Source: Bacteroidia bacterium (GTDB lineage Bacteria; Bacteroidota; Bacteroidia; Chitinophagales; Saprospiraceae). Taken from it: DNA of 53,998 bases. Positions 1 to 8,207 of the stretch are shown in pieces (positions within the stretch are counted from its first letter, which is position 1; each line of letters opens with the position of its first letter). The translations under genes and the position numbers were made by a program. The notes under the pieces were generated by a model. The model saw only the letters and a program-made list of their open reading frames with translations, was not told the origin of the DNA and searched no databases. Location: NCBI GenBank assembly GCA_030430845.1, contig JAUIKE010000040.1, positions 1 through 53,998 of the forward strand. The letters run 5' to 3'.

Positions 1-126
1 GTTGTTCGTTGTTCGTTGTTCGTTGTTCGTTGTTCGTTGTTCGTTGTTCGTTGTTCGTTGTTCGTTGTTCGTTGTTCGTTGTTCGTTGTTCGTTGTTCGT
101 TGTTCGTTGTTCGTTGTTCGTTGTTC
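1..126. repeat. Heptamer tandem repeat, 18 copies of GTTGTTC
   Basis: The unit GTTGTTC is repeated 18 times without a visible interruption, starting at the first base, so the array may extend beyond the window. The period of 7 is not a multiple of 3, so copy number changes would shift any reading frame through it. The related string GTTGTTCGTTGTCCGTTG recurs at about 43074-43091. A plus-strand open frame through the array only encodes a seven-residue repeat and is not considered a gene. Confidence 0.95.
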
Positions 127-177
127 GGGTAAAGGTAGATATTTTTTGGGCTTCCAAAGCCTTGAGGCTTTTGAAGT

Positions 178-1065
178 CTAAAACAGTTTTTTCCTCAATA
201 CAGGCCTGGTCAGGCAAGTAGGACCGCCGCCACCCTTCACACTGATCTCTTCCCCTGGATACGTCATCACCCGGCAACCTCGCTGCCGGAGCCGCTTTTC
301 TGTTTCGGGATTTCCCTCTACCATGATACAAGTCCGCGGGCCGGTAGCTAGCACATTGCAGCCCATCGATTCGAATTCGGCTTCAGGGACTTCCACTAAT
401 TGGTATCCCCTTCGGTATAGGAACTGACGAAAAACGATCGGCATCAAAGGCGAATAAACCACCGCCAGATCGTAATCGACCGGGCTGAAAATAGACATCA
501 GGTGAAATACATCTGACGGGCCCTTGTAATGAGGCAAGGGTACGACCACTACTTCAACCTCCTGGGGCGACAACAAGGCTTTTAGCTGTTCAATCCCCTC
601 TTCATTCGTACGATAGCTATGGCCCACAGCCAGTGTTCGTTCGTCTATCCAGGCTACATCTCCACCTTCTAAAGTGCCTGGTGAAGTAATGGCTCCCAAT
701 ATTGGAATATTCTCTTTTTCAAATGCTTTTTTTAGCGCTTCCGGCTCCTGCTCTCGTTCTTGCTTTCCCATATTACAAAGGATGGCCCCCTGCTCAGTCA
801 AAATAGCTGCATCCCGGCAGTAAATGGAATCCAAAGTCGTTGTATCGTCCGGTGGAAGAGACAGTACTTCCGCACCGGACTGTTCTAATAGCTGCTTAAA
901 ATGGGCATACTCCTTACGGGCTTTTTTAAAGTCCGGTTCCTCCAGAAAGTCTAGCTTCTCCCACTCCTGATGTATTTTTTTCTCGGAAACAAAGGCATGC
1001 TCCACGGGCTTAATAAAGACCGTCATTAATTGTCCGGCTTCAGAATGATGAGTTGTGGAATCCAT
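178..1065 (-). CDS. Dimethylarginine dimethylaminohydrolase / arginine deiminase-fold hydrolase
   Basis: Predicted cytosolic guanidino-group hydrolase of the amidinotransferase/arginine deiminase superfamily (PF02274 type). Family hallmarks are in order: an Asp-containing CRDAAIL segment, an EGGDV segment, a His in HLMSIF, and the C-terminal nucleophile Cys in GGGPTCLTRP. The length (295 aa, or 282 aa from the second Met at 1026) fits DDAH-like enzymes and is shorter than arginine deiminases of about 400 aa. The second start, MTVFIKPVEH, is plausible because the first 13 residues look unstructured. Which substrate is used (methylarginine, arginine or another guanidine) cannot be read from the sequence. 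It is divergent from the Rieske oxygenase gene with 66 bp between them, so the two could share a control region. Confidence 0.85.
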   Translation of the reverse strand: MDSTTHHSEAGQLMTVFIKPVEHAFVSEKKIHQEWEKLDFLEEPDFKKARKEYAHFKQLLEQSGAEVLSLPPDDTTTLDSIYCRDAAILTEQGAILCNMGKQEREQEPEALKKAFEKENIPILGAITSPGTLEGGDVAWIDERTLAVGHSYRTNEEGIEQLKALLSPQEVEVVVVPLPHYKGPSDVFHLMSIFSPVDYDLAVVYSPLMPIVFRQFLYRRGYQLVEVPEAEFESMGCNVLATGPRTCIMVEGNPETEKRLRQRGCRVMTYPGEEISVKGGGGPTCLTRPVLRKKLF

Positions 1066-1131
1066 TTTTTAGTTTTAAAGGATGTTCTGTACACATATGT
1101 TTGCTTAGAGCATGTTTAAACCTTAAAGCTA

Positions 1132-2220
1132 ATGAAAAAGATTTTTTTTATACATCCGGATATCAGCGAAGCTGAAACACTTCCTGCTTCATTTTATCGA
1201 GATCCTGAGGTCTTTGAGGCTATGAAAGATAAAATTTTTGCTCAATCCTGGCAATGGATCGGGGATGAGAAGTTGGTGGAACTGGCTCAGTTTGTTCATC
1301 CCTTTTTTTTGCTCGAGCATTATTTAGATGAACCGATGCTCCTGGTCAGAGATGCAGATGATCAGATCTTATGCCTGAGCAATGTATGTACGCACCGGGC
1401 CAGCCTGGTGGTCAATCATCCTGGTAAGCTGCGAAGACTGCAATGTCCCTATCATGGCCGGCGGTTCAAGCTGGACGGAGAATTTGAGTTCATGCCGGAA
1501 TTCAAGAACGCGCAGAATTTCCCACGGCCCTGTGACAATTTGCCTCAATTCCCCCTCGAACAATGGGGCCCATTTCTTTTCACCGCTTTAGAGCCCGCTT
1601 TTGATTTTTCGCTTATTATGGAAAAAATGAATCGACGGATAGGCTTTTTGCCTTTGCATGAATTCCGCTTGGATACGGCCCGGTCAAAGGATTATCTTGT
1701 ACACGCTCACTGGGCTCTTTATTGCGATAACTACCTGGAAGGCTTCCACATTCCGTTTGTGCATAACGACCTCAATGAAGTATTAGACTACGGATCATAT
1801 GAAACCGTGTTGGATGACTATTTCAATTTACAAATAGGTTATTCGGAAGACGCCTCCGAGACGTTTGACTTGCCAGAGGGGCACATCGATTTCGGAAAAA
1901 ATGTAGCGGCCTATTATTACTGGGTATTTCCCAATATGATGTTTAACTTTTACCCCTGGGGCCTGTCGGTCAACATCGTCCGTCCGCTGGCCATGGATCG
2001 GACGAAGGTTTCTTTCCTGAGTTATGTGTATGATGAAAGCAAACTTCACAGCGGAGCCGGTGCGTTGCTGGACAAGGTAGAACGCGAAGATGAATTCGTG
2101 GTAGAAAATGTACACCGAGGCTTACAGTCTCGCTATTACCAAGCGGGGCGTTTTTCACCTGAACGGGAGCAGGGGGTGCATCATTTTCATTCCTTACTGG
2201 CTGAATTTATGAGTGATTAA
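1132..2220 (+). CDS. Rieske-type ring-hydroxylating oxygenase, alpha subunit
   Basis: Catalytic subunit of a Rieske non-heme iron oxygenase, a two-domain cytosolic protein. The N-terminal Rieske domain shows the [2Fe-2S] ligands Cys86-x-His88 and Cys105-x2-His108. The C-terminal SRPBCC-like domain has the mononuclear-iron segment DNYLEGFHIPFVH with His206 and His211. The 362 aa length is typical of the choline-monooxygenase/phenylpropionate dioxygenase group. No ferredoxin, reductase or beta subunit is encoded nearby, so electrons must come from partners elsewhere. The stop codon overlaps by four bases the stop of the convergent lipoprotein gene. The true substrate (aromatic or quaternary amine) is unknown. 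Confidence 0.9.
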   Translation: MKKIFFIHPDISEAETLPASFYRDPEVFEAMKDKIFAQSWQWIGDEKLVELAQFVHPFFLLEHYLDEPMLLVRDADDQILCLSNVCTHRASLVVNHPGKLRRLQCPYHGRRFKLDGEFEFMPEFKNAQNFPRPCDNLPQFPLEQWGPFLFTALEPAFDFSLIMEKMNRRIGFLPLHEFRLDTARSKDYLVHAHWALYCDNYLEGFHIPFVHNDLNEVLDYGSYETVLDDYFNLQIGYSEDASETFDLPEGHIDFGKNVAAYYYWVFPNMMFNFYPWGLSVNIVRPLAMDRTKVSFLSYVYDESKLHSGAGALLDKVEREDEFVVENVHRGLQSRYYQAGRFSPEREQGVHHFHSLLAEFMSD

Positions 2221-2705
2221 TTCCCCGCAGGAAGCATGTTCCTAATGGCAGCAATTTTCCAATGTTGATTTTCTTGTTTTACTATAAAGGTGCTCCACAT
2301 TTTACGAACACTTCCATCCGTATTTTCTATTTCGTATCGTGTATCAGCAATGGCCGCTTCACCATTCAGGAGTCGGATATTTTCAACGATTATCGTTCTT
2401 TTCCCAGGATTATTAGCAGAGCTGCTCTGCATACCCTGGATAGCTGCTTCCTGGCCGTACCGCCAGTTGCCGGAGGAGGTTAATTGATCTATATCCACAG
2501 TGAGGATACTACGGAGTAAGGTTGTGTCCCGGCTTTCACGTGCCTGGACATAAGCCTCTATTAATTGGGTTACGGCTTGGGGTTGTACTTCAACCGGAAT
2601 AGCGCCTCTTTTTTCCTCTGGTTCACTAGAACAGTTGAAGAGTAAAAAACTGGTCAGCAACATGAATAGGATGGAACATCCGCAATAGTGTTTGAAAAGT
2701 TTCAT
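2217..2705 (-). CDS. Lipoprotein with DUF4440/SnoaL-like (NTF2 fold) domain
   Basis: 162 aa protein with an N-terminal hydrophobic segment ending in a lipobox-like LLFNC, so it is probably a lipoprotein. The remaining part (about residues 45-158) has the pattern of the NTF2-like DUF4440/SgcJ family: an initial helix AYVQARESRDTTLLRSIL, a middle GMQSS segment and terminal strands ending HWKIAAIRNM. Such folds bind small ligands or act as enzymes, but no catalytic residues can be assigned. Its gene is convergent with the Rieske oxygenase gene and shares the last four bases. Confidence 0.75.
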   Translation of the reverse strand: MKLFKHYCGCSILFMLLTSFLLFNCSSEPEEKRGAIPVEVQPQAVTQLIEAYVQARESRDTTLLRSILTVDIDQLTSSGNWRYGQEAAIQGMQSSSANNPGKRTIIVENIRLLNGEAAIADTRYEIENTDGSVRKMWSTFIVKQENQHWKIAAIRNMLPAGN

Positions 2706-2799
2706 AATCTGATATTGGTTTGCCCAGTGTTATTGGAGTATAATTGAAAAAATGGGTAGCATAATAGTGGAGTCTGGTTCAGGATTTTTGGAGCGGGGA

Positions 2800-2854
2800 A
2801 ATCTTGAGTTAGTCACCTGGTGACTTGGAGTCACCAGGTGACTAACTCAAGATT
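2800..2854. repeat. Long perfect hairpin, 26-bp arms with 3-nt loop TGG
   Basis: Arms 2800-2825 and 2829-2854 are exactly complementary around TGG. Each arm also contains its own small palindrome (GTCACCTGGTGAC on the left). There is no T-tract right after the stem, so it is not a classical intrinsic terminator. It sits between two minus-strand genes and is one of a group of perfect hairpins with different arm sequences. Confidence 0.9.
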
Positions 2855-2946
2855 CACAAAATTTTATTTGGATGCAAATCCCTGTCCGCTTTTGTCCGGA
2901 ATTGTCCGATAATGGCAGCTTTCGCGACCAGAAATGATGGGCCTCT

Positions 2947-3549
2947 TTACTCATATATTCTAATAATCTGCCCATTGATCACTCCTTCCACGCTTTTTAC
3001 GTAGCCATTTGCTACCTTCCACATAGGTACGGGATTATGCCCCGGGAAATAAGGTGCGTACTTCTCCACGGCATCTTCCACCAGGCCCGCAGCAACCACA
3101 TTAATCCGTTGTCCTCTCTTCAGGTCTTGAGCAGCAGCCAGGACGAAGCTGTGCAGGGCGCCGTTGACCATCGAAGCGCCGGCAGATTTCCTGACCGGAT
3201 CTTCTGCCAGGATGCCGGTGGTGAGGGTAAAGGAACCGCCTTCTTTCAAGTAGTGCTGTCCAATCCTGACCAAATTGACTTGCCCCATCAACTTGGAGCG
3301 AATGCCGATGTAGTATTCCTCTTCCGTCATTTTATCAAAATCGGCCCAGTGGACCTCTCCTGCAATACAAACGCAAGCATCCAGATTGGAGACTTTTTTG
3401 AATAAATCCTCGATGGACTTCGTAGAAGTGATGTCGACGCTCACATCGCCGCTGCTTCGGCCGGCGATGATGACATCGTGACGTTGGCCGATTTCTTCGG
3501 CGACTTTTTGTCCGATGGTTCCGTAACCACCAATGATGAGTACTTTCAT
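2947..3549 (-). CDS. Short-chain dehydrogenase/reductase family protein
   Basis: Small NAD(P)-dependent oxidoreductase, 200 aa from the chosen start. The N-terminus MKVLIIGGYGTIGQKV is a Rossmann glycine-rich nucleotide-binding loop, and VCIAGEVHW is the following strand of an SDR fold. The usual YxxxK catalytic pair is not obvious: the region SAGASMVNGALHSF has no Tyr or Lys, so this may be an atypical SDR with a modified active site. I chose ATG at 3549 because the longer frame (to 3642) would be coded by the palindrome at 3565-3617 and starts with low-complexity residues. It lies downstream of the PLP enzyme gene on the same strand. Confidence 0.85.
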   Translation of the reverse strand: MKVLIIGGYGTIGQKVAEEIGQRHDVIIAGRSSGDVSVDITSTKSIEDLFKKVSNLDACVCIAGEVHWADFDKMTEEEYYIGIRSKLMGQVNLVRIGQHYLKEGGSFTLTTGILAEDPVRKSAGASMVNGALHSFVLAAAQDLKRGQRINVVAAGLVEDAVEKYAPYFPGHNPVPMWKVANGYVKSVEGVINGQIIRIYE

Positions 3550-3564
3550 ATGGTTTATCTTTTT

Positions 3565-3617
3565 ATGAGAAGAGGCCGGCGAATGCGCCTGGGGCGCATT
3601 CGCCGGCCTCTTCTCAT
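3565..3617. repeat. Long perfect hairpin, 25-bp arms with 3-nt loop TGG
   Basis: Arms 3565-3589 and 3593-3617 are exactly complementary and GC-rich around the loop TGG. It occupies the gap between two minus-strand genes, starting 16 bp upstream of the SDR start codon and touching the stop codon of the PLP-enzyme gene. It could attenuate transcription between the two genes. Its arms share no sequence with the hairpin at 2800-2854, but it has the same loop. Confidence 0.9.
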
Positions 3618-4807
3618 TATAAAAAACTTTTTTTCTCTCCACGGTAGGTGGGCACTATTTCCACTATTTTCCCATTTCGGATCAGGTGCAATTCATTAAA
3701 ATGCTCACATAATTCCCCCGCCTTGGCGTGCCTGAAAAAAACGGGATCGCCAATATTCAGTTGTTCTTTTCCTTTGTAAAAAACAGGCGTTTGTACTTCC
3801 CCCGCCCCTTCGTTAACATCCAGTTTAGCGCCAGGCAACAGGTGGACCTTAGGGGCCTTCAGTGCCTCCACTCCTCCAGATGCGATGTATCCGCCACCAT
3901 GACAAGTATACACCCCTTCCTTAGGTTGTCGGACGATCTGGCAAGCAAAAAAAGCCGCCGGATGAAACTGAAAATCCTGATAGTTATCAAATAAGTGGGG
4001 GCAGTAGAAACCCGAGCCGACCGCTATTTCGGTAATGTCTTTTTCCTCCCGTGTAGATTGCACGCTGCCCGTCCCGCCGCCGTTGACAAAAGCCAGGGTA
4101 TGGCCTGCCTGTCGAATTGTATTCACCGCGTCTGCCCGCCATCTGCGGAGCTTCGGCAAGGATCGCTTTTTTAAAATTCGCACCACGGCACTTTTGACTG
4201 ATTGGCTTTTGACCTGGTCTCCAACACCGGCAATCTGTGCTTCATAGCCCATCAAACCTTCTACTTTTATGCGATCCAGGTTTTCCAATACCTCCAAAAG
4301 AGCGTTTAATTTTTCCTCATCCACTAAAGGTGACCTCCATACACCAAAATGCAGCGGACCAAAATCGACGGATAAATCAATATCCACACAAACCGAGAAT
4401 ACGGTATCTATTTCCTCTGCAATCATCTGCAACAGCTGAACATGAGACGACTCATCCACCATAAGCGTAATCTTTTTTCCTTCCTTCCCGGCGAGTCCAA
4501 TTTCAGCTAATAGGGTTTTATCCACCACCGGATACCCCATCAAATAATGATCATCCGAATGGCTGCTCAACCATACAGCTTCCCGCCCATGGTAGGTCAT
4601 GACTCCGGCGTAATGACGGAGTTTACTCTTGATATAATCGAGCAGGTATCGGCAGCGGACGGACTTACTGGCGATTCGGATAGGGATTTCACCAGCCTGT
4701 TGTTGAATAAGTGCAATGTTTTTATCCATCAAATCCAAATCAACCATTGCCAGCGGAAAGGAACGTCCTTCGATTGCTTTTCGATAATACGCGTAATCTT
4801 TTGTCAT
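3617..4807 (-). CDS. PLP-dependent amino acid aldolase/deaminase, D-threonine aldolase-like
   Basis: Fold-type III PLP enzyme related to D-threonine aldolase and D-serine dehydratase. The N-terminal TIM-barrel resembles alanine racemase: Lys48 in RIASKSVRC is the expected Schiff-base lysine. The C-terminal D-serine-dehydratase-like domain has the CHGGGY segment and a Cys-x-x-His motif (GELCEHFNE), matching metal-binding residues in this group. At 396 aa it is full length. Predicted cytosolic; reaction either retro-aldol cleavage of beta-hydroxy amino acids or deamination. The lactone oxidase gene lies 9 bp upstream on the same strand, so the two are probably co-transcribed. Confidence 0.85.
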   Translation of the reverse strand: MTKDYAYYRKAIEGRSFPLAMVDLDLMDKNIALIQQQAGEIPIRIASKSVRCRYLLDYIKSKLRHYAGVMTYHGREAVWLSSHSDDHYLMGYPVVDKTLLAEIGLAGKEGKKITLMVDESSHVQLLQMIAEEIDTVFSVCVDIDLSVDFGPLHFGVWRSPLVDEEKLNALLEVLENLDRIKVEGLMGYEAQIAGVGDQVKSQSVKSAVVRILKKRSLPKLRRWRADAVNTIRQAGHTLAFVNGGGTGSVQSTREEKDITEIAVGSGFYCPHLFDNYQDFQFHPAAFFACQIVRQPKEGVYTCHGGGYIASGGVEALKAPKVHLLPGAKLDVNEGAGEVQTPVFYKGKEQLNIGDPVFFRHAKAGELCEHFNELHLIRNGKIVEIVPTYRGEKKSFL

Positions 4808-4816
4808 GGCCTTATT

Positions 4817-6103
4817 TTACGGAAAAAAAAGCGTTTTTAGATAAGAAGAAATAAAAATCTGATGAGGATCCTGTTGGGCCCGGTGTTGGAGGAAGTCGTC
4901 AAAACGAGGGTAGCGCTTGGCCAATTCGCCGGCCTCTAAAGTATGGAGCTTGCCCCAGTGCGGCCTTCCGTCGTAAGCTTTAAAAATATCTTCCAGAGCC
5001 TTGAAATATGCCTCATACGGTTTTTTATAATAAACATGACAGGCAATGTAGGCCGAATCCCTGCCATAAGCCGGACTGAGGTAGATGTCGTCCTTTTTGA
5101 CAAAGCGATTTTCGATCGGGAAATGCACCGGAAAATTATGCTGGTCAATGCATTTGACGACTTCTTTCATGACCTCCTCGTAAGCATCGATCGGAACATT
5201 GTATTCCATTTCATTAAACTTCACTAGGCGTGGCGTGGCATACACCTTATGCGAATGAAACACCTTCCGGCTCGTTCCGACCACCTGTGCGGTAAAATCC
5301 GACACCCATTTGTTTTTGGAAGGAAAAAGGTGAGCATACTCGCAAAGCAGTTTAAAAGCCATGTTTTCCAGCAGGTATTCCTGAAAAAAAGTGGGCAGCC
5401 CCGTTTTATCTGCCTTTCCATCGGCCAGATTACTGGTTTTGGTCATGACGTATTCGGTATTAGGGAACCAGTAAAACTCAAAATTGCGGTTCGACTGGTT
5501 AATTTGGGCATAGTTGTTCAATACCTCCGATAGCTTCTTTTTTTCGTTAATCAGCTCCAGTTTATAGGCTGGAACACACTGCAAGGTAATCTGGGTGATG
5601 ACGCCCAGGGCGCCCAGCGACACCTGAGCGGCTTTGAACAAACCCGGCTGCTGTTCTTCCGAACAGTCCACTATTTCACCCAAGCCATTCACAAAGCGGA
5701 TGGCCTTCACCTGGGTGCTGATCGTTCCAAAGGCTGTGCCGGTGCCATGCGTACCGGTGCTAATCGTCCCGGCGATCGACTGCCGGTCGATGTCGCCCAT
5801 GTTTTCCATAGCCAAGCCTTGTTTGTAGAGCAATTCACCCAGGCGATGTAATTTGGTACCGGCTTTGACCGTCACTCGATTCGTTGTTTTATCTACAGAT
5901 ACGAGGCCCTGATAGTTATCCATGCTCAGTAGGACTTCATCGGTTCTGCACAGCGGCGTGAAGGAATGCCCGGTACCGATCATCCGGATGTGTTTGTGCT
6001 CTTTTTTTGCTTGGACGACCAGTTGTTGAATAGCCTCTTCCGTATTGGGCAGGGCTATGGAAGCAGGCGACCATTGGACATTGCCAGACCAATTTTTTTT
6101 CAT
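4817..6103 (-). CDS. FAD-linked aldonolactone/alditol oxidase (D-arabinono-1,4-lactone oxidase family)
   Basis: Vanillyl-alcohol-oxidase-fold flavoenzyme. The N-terminal FAD_binding_4 domain has GTGHSFTPL, where His46 occupies the position that carries covalent FAD in alditol oxidases, and the GDIDRQSIAGTISTGTHGTG segment typical of L-gulono/D-arabinono-lactone oxidases. The C-terminal ALO domain has the HWGKLH motif. The length of 428 aa is standard. The ATG at 6103 overlaps the TGA of the upstream gene (TGATG), implying translational coupling; a TTG one codon upstream is a less likely start. Likely oxidises an aldonolactone or polyol with O2, giving H2O2; exact substrate unknown. Confidence 0.88.
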   Translation of the reverse strand: MKKNWSGNVQWSPASIALPNTEEAIQQLVVQAKKEHKHIRMIGTGHSFTPLCRTDEVLLSMDNYQGLVSVDKTTNRVTVKAGTKLHRLGELLYKQGLAMENMGDIDRQSIAGTISTGTHGTGTAFGTISTQVKAIRFVNGLGEIVDCSEEQQPGLFKAAQVSLGALGVITQITLQCVPAYKLELINEKKKLSEVLNNYAQINQSNRNFEFYWFPNTEYVMTKTSNLADGKADKTGLPTFFQEYLLENMAFKLLCEYAHLFPSKNKWVSDFTAQVVGTSRKVFHSHKVYATPRLVKFNEMEYNVPIDAYEEVMKEVVKCIDQHNFPVHFPIENRFVKKDDIYLSPAYGRDSAYIACHVYYKKPYEAYFKALEDIFKAYDGRPHWGKLHTLEAGELAKRYPRFDDFLQHRAQQDPHQIFISSYLKTLFFP

Positions 6104-6768
6104 CAAACGAATTCGTTGGAGTTATCAAAAAGCAGAATATAAGTCAAATCCAGGGCAAAATCGTAAAAAGGCAAGAGGTCTTCGGGATTTTTGAGCTTAT
6201 TTTTTTCGTAGAGGAGCAAATATTTTTTTAGTCCTTCCACGGTAATATTTGGCTCTTGGAGCATTAGGCTCGTTAGTTTTTCGGTGACAAAAAACGGCAG
6301 TTGATCCTGCTCGATGCCCTGTATGGTAAAAGCTTTCGCAAAGGAAGGATAGCGACTGGAGACGGGGTCTTTAGAGGAGAAAAAACCGCTTAATTTTTCG
6401 GTTGTCTTTTTCGGCCGAATGATAAACTCCGGGAATTTAAAGAGGTCGGATTCGACCAAAATGACCGAAGACTTGGATTTGCCCCAATCGTTTTGCAGGC
6501 CGATATCGAAGATCTGGATGTCTGCCTGCAGGTTCTTGCTTTTACGGCGCAGGATGTTCCGGAGCTTTTTTTTGCCTTTGGTTTTAAACAGGGGCAGGGA
6601 TTTGAGCTCATAATCCAGGGATGACATTGACTGCCGCTTTCGGAATTGAAACTGATTCCGTTTGGCGAACTGGCTCAGATCGGACTGCCGTTCGTTGCCA
6701 ATAACGGAGTCCATGACGTCTTCTATAAATTCGCCAATTTTTTCGCCGAAAGAATCTGAGTTGTCCAT
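6103..6768 (-). CDS. Conserved-looking hypothetical protein
   Basis: 221 aa soluble protein with no signal peptide and no membrane segment. I do not recognise the family. It begins with an acidic helix (SFGEKIGEFIEDVMDSVIG) followed by a basic stretch (FAKRNQFQFRKRQ) and a beta-rich middle with VILVESDLFKFPEF. Its stop codon overlaps the start of the lactone oxidase gene, so it is the first gene of that minus-strand group. The overlap supports it being real. A function in flavoenzyme assembly would be a guess and is not claimed. Confidence 0.7.
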   Translation of the reverse strand: MDNSDSFGEKIGEFIEDVMDSVIGNERQSDLSQFAKRNQFQFRKRQSMSSLDYELKSLPLFKTKGKKKLRNILRRKSKNLQADIQIFDIGLQNDWGKSKSSVILVESDLFKFPEFIIRPKKTTEKLSGFFSSKDPVSSRYPSFAKAFTIQGIEQDQLPFFVTEKLTSLMLQEPNITVEGLKKYLLLYEKNKLKNPEDLLPFYDFALDLTYILLFDNSNEFV

Positions 6769-6847
6769 ATGCTAAGCTGATATGTAGTAAAATTACGCTC
6801 TTACTTAGAACTAATTTACAAAGGTCTTTTTGAGGGAAAAAATTATT

Positions 6848-8035
6848 TCAGGAAAATAAGCTGGTCGGCTCAATAAGTAAAAACTCTTCTATTGGCAGGC
6901 CGTTATTCCCGACCAATAAAACTTTTTCGGGGTGATATTTTCCTTTGAAGGTAGCCATTCCACTGTGATAGCCGGAAGCGCCACTTTTAACTTCGATGCC
7001 GATGATTCGTTCTCCTTTTGTCAGCACAAAATCTACTTCCTCATTACCGACTCTCCAGTAAAAAAGGTCCAGATCGGAAAAATAAGTGGCGTTAGCTAAA
7101 TGTGCTCCAATAGCAGACTCTACAAATTGCCCCCAGGTATCCAGCTGTAATCGCAAAGTATTGAAAGGAAGCGTTTGATAAGCCGATAGAAAGGCCGTGT
7201 TTAAAACCTGTAGTTTAGGACTGGAAGATTTTGATTTAATCAGGCTACCAGAGTATTTTTCTAAACCTTTTACCAAGCCTGCAGAGTCCAGCAGACTTAA
7301 ATAATGCGAAAGCGTTGTCGTATTACCCGCATCTGTTAGCTGCCCCAACATTTTATTGTAAGACAAAATCTTACTGGAATACCGGCAACTAAATTCAAAT
7401 AGTCTTGATAACAAGGCAGGCTTGTAAATACGAGTCAATTGCAAAATATCCTTAGAAATCGTTGTTTCAATCAACGCGTTCCTAATATAGTCTTTCCACC
7501 TTTGTTCCTCCTCTCTCAATGTGATGGCCCCGGGAAACCCACCAAACCATACATACTCTTCAAAACTTATACCAAAGGCTGTACGCATTTCCGTAAAAGA
7601 CCAATGCCCCATATAAATCCGTTCGAATCGGCCAGCCAGAGATTCCGTAAGCCCTTCTTCCAATAACAATCTCGAAGAACCACATAGAATCACAAGCAAA
7701 TTTAGTCCATTTTTGCTGTCTTTGTCCCATTCACTTTTTACAGAGTTGCTCCAGTTTTTTATTTTTTGTATTTCATCGATCACCAAAAGTGATTTGTTTG
7801 CCCCATGCTGCTTCATTTTCAAGCGGGCCACTTCCCACTGCTGTTCGATCCAGGTATTATTACCGGAAGTCGCCTCATCAGCCGATGAAAAATGAAAAAC
7901 GCAATCCAACTCATCTAAAACCTGATGAATAACCGTTGTTTTACCCACCTGTCTTGGCCCACTAATCACTTGAATGAACTGCCGGGGTTCCTCCAGTCGT
8001 TTTTTGATTATTTCAAAATGTGGTCTTTGATACAT
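6848..8035 (-). CDS. AAA+ ATPase with C-terminal DUF4143 domain
   Basis: 395 aa ATPase of the large, functionally obscure AAA_14/DUF4143 family. Walker A is GPRQVGKT at residues 26-33, Walker B is LLVIDEIQK near residue 105, and a LAGRFERIYMGH segment follows, as usual for AAA_14. The C-terminal DUF4143 part contains a YWRVGNEEVDFVL ... GIEVKSG stretch that resembles a PD-(D/E)XK nuclease core (Asp, then Glu-x-Lys), a known feature of the family. It is monocistronic, with iterated TTTACTCAA motifs immediately upstream. Proposed roles range from toxin-like to stress functions; none is established here. Confidence 0.88.
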   Translation of the reverse strand: MYQRPHFEIIKKRLEEPRQFIQVISGPRQVGKTTVIHQVLDELDCVFHFSSADEATSGNNTWIEQQWEVARLKMKQHGANKSLLVIDEIQKIKNWSNSVKSEWDKDSKNGLNLLVILCGSSRLLLEEGLTESLAGRFERIYMGHWSFTEMRTAFGISFEEYVWFGGFPGAITLREEEQRWKDYIRNALIETTISKDILQLTRIYKPALLSRLFEFSCRYSSKILSYNKMLGQLTDAGNTTTLSHYLSLLDSAGLVKGLEKYSGSLIKSKSSSPKLQVLNTAFLSAYQTLPFNTLRLQLDTWGQFVESAIGAHLANATYFSDLDLFYWRVGNEEVDFVLTKGERIIGIEVKSGASGYHSGMATFKGKYHPEKVLLVGNNGLPIEEFLLIEPTSLFS

Positions 8036-8044
8036 TGTCTACAT

Positions 8045-8097
8045 TTTACTCAATAAATTGAGTAAATTTACTCAAATTGAAGTAAATTTTTACTCAA
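8045..8097. promoter_or_regulatory. Iterated TTTACTCAA / TTGAGTAAA motifs upstream of the ATPase gene
   Basis: Exact TTTACTCAA occurs at 8045-8053, 8067-8075 and 8089-8097, with starts 22 bp apart. TTGAGTAAA at 8058-8066 and a one-base-expanded TTGAAGTAAA at 8077-8086 lie between them in inverse orientation. The regular 22-bp spacing and alternation look like operator sites or a small iteron set for the gene starting at 8035. No regulator gene is adjacent. Confidence 0.55.
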
Positions 8098-8207
8098 TTT
8101 GATGAAATTTCTTTGCAAAAGCTGTAGGAGCTTTATTGTAAGGTATGCTGTTATAGATGCTTATTGGATGAAATAAGAAAGGAAGAGATAAAGGATTAAT
8201 TCACCCC

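Noticed and set aside
9..221. Open frame coding seven-residue repeats through the heptamer array
   Set aside because: The frame is open only because the repeat lacks stops; no start signal or homologous domain, and it runs into the antisense of a real gene.
3550..3642. N-terminal extension of the SDR gene
   Set aside because: It translates the palindrome at 3565-3617; the Rossmann motif begins properly at the ATG at 3549.
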